DNA of 64,000 bases from assembly GCA_039654915.1 (NCBI GenBank), contig CM077593.1, positions 34,318,501 to 34,382,500 on the forward strand, read 5' to 3'. The translations under genes were made by a program, and so were the position numbers. Positions 62,201 to 64,000 of this stretch are shown here, piece after piece. The first letter of the stretch is position 1, and each line of letters starts with the position of its first letter. The notes beneath the pieces are model-generated. The model saw only the letters and a program-made list of their open reading frames with translations. It had not been told where the DNA came from and made no database searches. This DNA comes from Aquilaria yunnanensis (Eukaryota > Streptophyta > Magnoliopsida > Malvales > Thymelaeaceae).

Positions 62201-63049
62201 GGGCCCAATAAGGATGACCCATTGATTCTGCCTGGCCCTGCTCACTGACCCACCATTTTGCAAAAATAAAGAAAAACTATTTAAAAAATCAAATAAATAG
62301 ATACGTCTGTGCTCATATAAATAGAAAGCTTTTGTAATTTAGTGAAAGATTTGTTTTTTTTTGCCAAAATAAGTTAAAAATATGTATATTATTTTATTTA
62401 AAATTTAAATTTGGTTTACATCGGACAAAACCCAGCCAGCCAGGGTCACATCTTTCTTGGTCCATGCCCAGTTGGGCGTGCCAGTTCGGCATATGAGCCA
62501 TTTCTATTTGTAATTATATTGATCCATATACATTTTAGCTGTAAGTAAACCTAGTTGATATACTGGTGACATGATTTGGATGAAACTCATAAAAGCATCT
62601 CCTGAAGGATAATGAAGGAGATGTCCAAGGTGCTGGACGCAAAAGAGCTGCCCCAAGGGGAAGAGGTAGAGGGTCAACTTCTAAGCGAGGTAGGGGTTCG
62701 AATAACTCCTCTATGCATGGGTTCTTCTTGAGCAATGAGGAGGATGACGAAGAAGAGGGCATGGCAAGGAGGTTTACCAAATCACAGCCCAGGGTCAGTA
62801 GGTCTCTTAAATATTAAGTACTACTTTTCTTTTCTTTTTTTTCTGGAAAATTCTGGATAAAAAATATCTTACACCTCCATCACATATGAGATGTACTTAA
62901 AAAATTCTACTCGTTTGCTTGAAGATGCTGCGTAACATAAAGCGACCAATATCCCCAGTTTACCTCGCAGAAAACTCTGGTAGTACTTAATTTATCTGAG
63001 TATGCTTCTGTTTCAGGTAACAAAAAGTTATGGTGCTCTAAGGAGGTAG
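43751..63049 (+). CDS. MRE11: Double-strand break repair protein MRE11 (22 coding exons)
   Basis: MRE11 is the Mn-dependent 3'-5' exonuclease and endonuclease of the nuclear MRE11-RAD50-NBS1 complex, which detects and resects double-strand breaks and supports telomeres and meiosis. Exons: 43751-43767, 44068-44203, 44703-44860, 45545-45635, 45777-45896, 45974-46042, 46124-46215, 46491-46593, 46681-46788, 46899-46961, 47047-47118, 47200-47277, 52810-52872, 52972-53032, 53355-53437, 54768-54881, 55039-55116, 60725-60796, 60925-61169, 61734-61845, 62608-62793, 63017-63049. All junctions are GT-AG and phases agree, giving 717 codons plus TAG with no internal stop. Phosphoesterase motifs are complete: DCH (20-22), GGD (58-60), GNHD (126-129), H225, and GHEH (252-255). 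The protein ends SYGALRR, as in other plant MRE11s. The start gives [16 protein letters not shown]. Two copia elements, in introns 12 and 17, and three MITEs lengthen the gene without touching exons. It looks functional; expression is not shown by sequence. Confidence 0.96.
44869..44922. repeat. Pyrimidine-rich microsatellite in MRE11 intron 3
   Basis: A (CT)n run followed by CCCT/TTCC-type repeats, directly after the exon 3 donor. Confidence 0.85.
46280..46395. repeat. ATAC/ATGT-rich simple sequence in MRE11 intron 7
   Basis: An irregular run of 'gatacatacatatat' and 'catgcatatgtatgtaag' type repeats, able to fold on itself. Low-complexity rather than a mobile element. Confidence 0.6.
47473..47706 (+). 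repeat. 5' LTR of copia element 1
   Basis: 234 bp, from TGTTGGAATATTC to TTTCTATA. The end is TA rather than the usual CA, but it is fixed by the GAAGA duplication and by the primer site that follows. It carries ACTGTTT near its end, which the 3' LTR lacks. Confidence 0.93.
47707..47719 (+). other. Primer-binding site of copia element 1
   Basis: TGGTGTCAGAGCC directly follows the LTR. It pairs with the 3' end of initiator tRNA-Met, usual for copia elements (TGGTATCAGAGC), with one A-to-G change. Confidence 0.88.
47766..48600 (+). pseudogene. gag of copia element 1, broken
   Basis: The ATG at 47766 opens 167 codons with the copia gag (UBN2-type) pattern: [31 protein letters not shown], and [18 protein letters not shown]. 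It is cut by TAA at 48267-48269. The reading then passes through at least two frame changes before the nucleocapsid zinc knuckle [14 protein letters not shown] (48532-48573; CX2CX4HX4C, all ligands kept). Gag would form the particle; here no complete product is possible. Confidence 0.88.
48412..52144 (+). pseudogene. pol of copia element 1 (protease, integrase, RT, RNase H), broken
   Basis: Domains in copia order: protease with [11 protein letters not shown] (48808-48840); the integrase HHCC zone with RLGHPS and CESCYLSK; the integrase core with DVWGPS and FIDDHTR; then ILHTNNG (about 49574-49594), where the usual catalytic Asp of TDNG is Asn; then [11 protein letters not shown] with the Glu. 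RT follows with [19 protein letters not shown] and YVDD (51188-51199), then RNase H with YTDADW, SSAEAEF and CDNKAA to a stop at 52142-52144. Frames break near 49530, between 50520 and 50660 (two stops), and near 51130-51180. The protein cannot be made in one piece. Confidence 0.92.
52143..52151 (+). other. Polypurine tract of copia element 1
   Basis: GAGGGGGAG overlaps the pol stop codon and abuts the 3' LTR. Confidence 0.88.
52152..52378 (+). repeat. 3' LTR of copia element 1
   Basis: 227 bp. It starts TATTGG where the 5' LTR has TGTTGG, and lacks 7 bases near the end. Its polyadenylation signals would lie inside MRE11 intron 12 in the sense direction. Confidence 0.92.
52810..55116 (+). 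CDS. MRE11: MRE11 exons 13-17: C-terminal part of the DNA-binding cap
   Basis: Codons 370-502, between the two copia-bearing introns. Exon 13 reads [19 protein letters not shown], exon 14 [14 protein letters not shown], and exon 15 [19 protein letters not shown]. Exon 16 has [20 protein letters not shown] and exon 17 [13 protein letters not shown], all strongly conserved plant MRE11 blocks. This part closes the Mre11 DNA-binding domain and includes the RAD50-contact side. Intron 15 holds two MITEs. Confidence 0.94.
53561..53811. mobile_element. Stowaway-like MITE 1 in MRE11 intron 15
   Basis: 251 bp with CTCCCTCTGTCCCA at one end and TGGGACAGAGGAAG at the other, an inverted repeat with one mismatch, flanked by TA on both sides. 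This is the typical 'CTCCCTCYGTCCC' end of Stowaway (Tc1/mariner-type) elements. No coding capacity. Confidence 0.9.
54494..54690. mobile_element. Stowaway-like MITE 2 in MRE11 intron 15, degenerate
   Basis: It begins, after a TA, with CTCCCTTAGTCCCATTACAA and ends with GGTCAATTGTTCTTGGGAC plus AGAGGGAAG, whose reverse complement matches the start apart from a small insertion. The second TA has become TG. Only about 680 bp from MITE 1. Confidence 0.6.
55783..55876. repeat. (GAT)n and (ATT/ATC)n microsatellites in MRE11 intron 17
   Basis: About nine GAT units at 55783-55809, and an ATT/ATC run at 55846-55876. Confidence 0.9.
56426..56606 (+). repeat. 5' LTR of copia element 2
   Basis: 181 bp, TG...CA ends. 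It includes a repeated 'tttattcctag(g/a)gatttct' pair and a TATATAAAGG box near 56540 as a likely promoter. Confidence 0.94.
56602..56633 (+). other. Duplicated LTR-end/primer-binding-site junction
   Basis: The 16-bp unit TAACATGGTATCAGAG occurs twice in a row (56602-56617 and 56618-56633). It joins the last five LTR bases to an 11-base match to initiator tRNA-Met. Either copy could act as primer site; the second continues into GGC. Confidence 0.95.
56760..56910 (+). repeat. GC-rich leader with 21-bp tandem repeats and a perfect palindrome
   Basis: Contains CCACGCGCCGGCGCGTGG (56821-56838), an 18-bp perfect palindrome. A 21-bp unit is repeated at 56822-56842 and 56843-56863, with a third partial copy. 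It is strikingly CpG-rich in an AT-rich window and would fold strongly in the element RNA. Confidence 0.85.
57072..60421 (+). pseudogene. pol of copia element 2 (gag-less), broken
   Basis: The ATG at 57072 opens 406 codons. A short gag-tail-like stretch ([20 protein letters not shown]) is followed by protease ([11 protein letters not shown]), the integrase HHCC zone ([14 protein letters not shown]) and the integrase core with DIWGPS, FVDDFS, RSDN and QQNGVAES, so Asp, Asp and Glu are all present. The frame breaks near 58260 and again near 58330-58440. RT is open from 58425 to 59636 with [19 protein letters not shown] and YVDD (59502-59513). A deletion of roughly 30-35 bases near 59610 removes part of the LKYFLG...-QRKYVLDL link. 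RNase H follows, with one TGA at 59942-59944 before YTDADW, then SSIESEY, CDNQAA, and the stop at 60419-60421. Confidence 0.92.
60420..60428 (+). other. Polypurine tract of copia element 2
   Basis: GAGGGGGAG just before the 3' LTR, the same layout as in element 1. Confidence 0.88.
60429..60609 (+). repeat. 3' LTR of copia element 2
   Basis: 181 bp, differing from the 5' LTR at three sites (A/G, A/G and C/T). Followed by the GTCTT duplication. Confidence 0.94.
60725..63049 (+). CDS. MRE11: MRE11 exons 18-22: disordered Arg/Gly-rich C-terminal tail
   Basis: Codons 503-717. Exon 19 contains an acidic patch (SDDEDTT, 542-548) and an RG-rich run (ARGRGRGRG, 580-588), then QTTLDGSL and RQSQR. Exon 21 has a second basic RG-rich run (657-675), a short SSMHGFF stretch (679-685) and an acidic run (EEDDEEEG, 689-696). 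Exon 22 ends [12 protein letters not shown]-rich tails of MRE11 are arginine-methylated and bind DNA in animals; the same role here is inferred. S606-Q607 and S704-Q705 are possible ATM/ATR kinase sites. Confidence 0.93.
62084..62506. mobile_element. hAT-like MITE in MRE11 intron 20
   Basis: The first part (TAGATGTGGGCATTGAG, then GGCTGAACTGGCCCAGCC) and the last part read in reverse complement (TAGAAATGGCTCATATG, then GCCGAACTGGCACGCCC) match loosely. The GC-rich 'ggcccagccc' blocks are typical of a common group of plant hAT-derived MITEs. No clear 8-bp duplication was found, so the ends are approximate. Confidence 0.45.
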
Positions 63050-63400
63050 AGATGTCGATTTTTCCGCCCCTTGCCCAGGAGCTGTCATATCGTCACTCTT
63101 CCTGTATATACAATCTGTATCGTTTGCTGCTTAGTATATATGCATTTCCAAGCTGAAGAAATGGAAGGCTGGCAAATGTGCCCTCAAAGCAACTTTTTCT
63201 TTTGGGGTGCAAGTTATGCTATATGCAAAACCTTTGTGATAGTTCTAGTTTTGTTTTCAGATTGTGATATTGAGGTATCTACTTCGTTTTTCGTTTCTTT
63301 TCTTGATGTTTTGCCTTTCAATCAGCACACTTCAATTGAGAAATTGTGATCTTCGAATTGTTTTTTAAGGGTGTCCCCAACTGCATCGTGGCCAGTTGGA
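63050..63400 (+). other. MRE11 3' untranslated region (probable)
   Basis: T-rich sequence after the TAG with several TATATA/TTGTAT-type near-upstream elements (63105-63140). The cleavage site cannot be fixed from sequence. Confidence 0.45.
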
Positions 63401-64000
63401 CGATAAGAAAACCTTTTAGCAATTGGTCTTTCTAAAAGCTGTTTTACTAAGCCTTAAACATACCGCCAGTCCCTTAAATATAAAAGTTTCCTTTTTGGGG
63501 AGTAACTCCTTTGTCATGGTGGTTTGTGTCCTTTAGAGGTGCGATGCTTTTACCTCCAGTCTTCTCTCCAACCGCGAGGAAGTAGCTCCTTGAAAGAAGG
63601 CTCTCCTTGCGCACTACTTGATCTGTCCCTTTGGGGGAACTTCCTCACCGGACTGACATATTTCTCCAGCGAAAGTTTTCCTCCCAAAGGACTTTTGTTG
63701 CATTAGACGCTGCTCAAATTGCTAGGTGATTCCCATCACAGGTGTGCACTGGAAACTGCTTAAGAATCCCATCGTCATGGTGATGGGTCGTTTGTCCTCG
63801 TGGACCGAGGCATCTTGTAGAGGATCCACTCTGGTACGGGATCTTGATCCCCTTTCCCCTTGGAGTGACAGGTCTACATCACAGTTATTTGCATTTGGGT
63901 TCCCGCAAATTGCGTCAAATGATGTCCTTCATCATTAGTGTCGGATGAAGTTGTCATAGGTCGAGCTGTTGTGGGGAACATCTGGCAAGGATGACCTGAA
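63401..64000. other. Unassigned, GC-richer end of the window
   Basis: Base composition rises and short frames are open on both strands, but none resembles a known family. It may be the edge of another transposon or of the next gene. Confidence 0.35.

Noticed and set aside
43751..63049. MRE11 as a pseudogene because of the insertions
   Set aside because: All 22 exons keep frame, splice sites and catalytic residues; both copia elements and all MITEs fall wholly in introns.
63524..64000. Open frames at the right end as a gene
   Set aside because: Short, on several frames, without recognisable motifs; the window ends before any structure can be judged.

Overview
This is plant nuclear DNA, AT-rich and intron-bearing, with nested Ty3/gypsy and Ty1/copia retrotransposons, solo LTRs and MITEs. 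I would place it in an angiosperm, probably a eudicot; I cannot name the species. I recognise one intact host gene: MRE11, the nuclease subunit of the MRE11-RAD50-NBS1 double-strand-break repair complex. It lies on the + strand from about 43.4 to 63.3 kb. Its 22 coding exons (ATG 43751, TAG 63047-63049) splice with GT-AG junctions into an open frame of 717 codons, close to the usual plant length.

From 0.8 to 16.3 kb lies one old, broken Ty3/gypsy element of the Tat (Retand/Ogre-like) type on the minus strand, framed by a CTTTT target duplication. It holds gag, protease, RT-RNase H, a second RNase H and integrase remnants, plus a + strand (antisense) extra gene between pol and the 3' LTR. Three solo LTRs sit inside it: a 2.9-kb one (808-3726) and two 1.4-kb ones (3950-5370, 10369-11782). 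From 16.3 to 21.5 kb is non-coding DNA with a degenerate repeat split by a 2.6-kb solo LTR (18361-21005).

From about 21.5 to 38.0 kb lies a second old minus-strand gypsy element, of Athila type. It has gag, protease, RT, RNase H, integrase and an env-position ORF, and a third 1.4-kb solo LTR in its 3' LTR. From 38 to 43.2 kb is non-coding DNA with another solo-LTR-like block (39036-41446).

The MRE11 gene carries two younger Ty1/copia elements in its introns, both in the sense orientation: 4.9 kb in intron 12 (47473-52378, duplication GAAGA) and 4.2 kb in intron 17 (56426-60609, duplication GTCTT). It also holds two Stowaway-like MITEs in intron 15 and a hAT-like MITE in intron 20. Both copia elements have frame breaks. 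The second lacks gag and has a duplicated LTR-end/primer-binding-site junction. I see no tRNA, rRNA or CRISPR features. The last 0.6 kb is unassigned.
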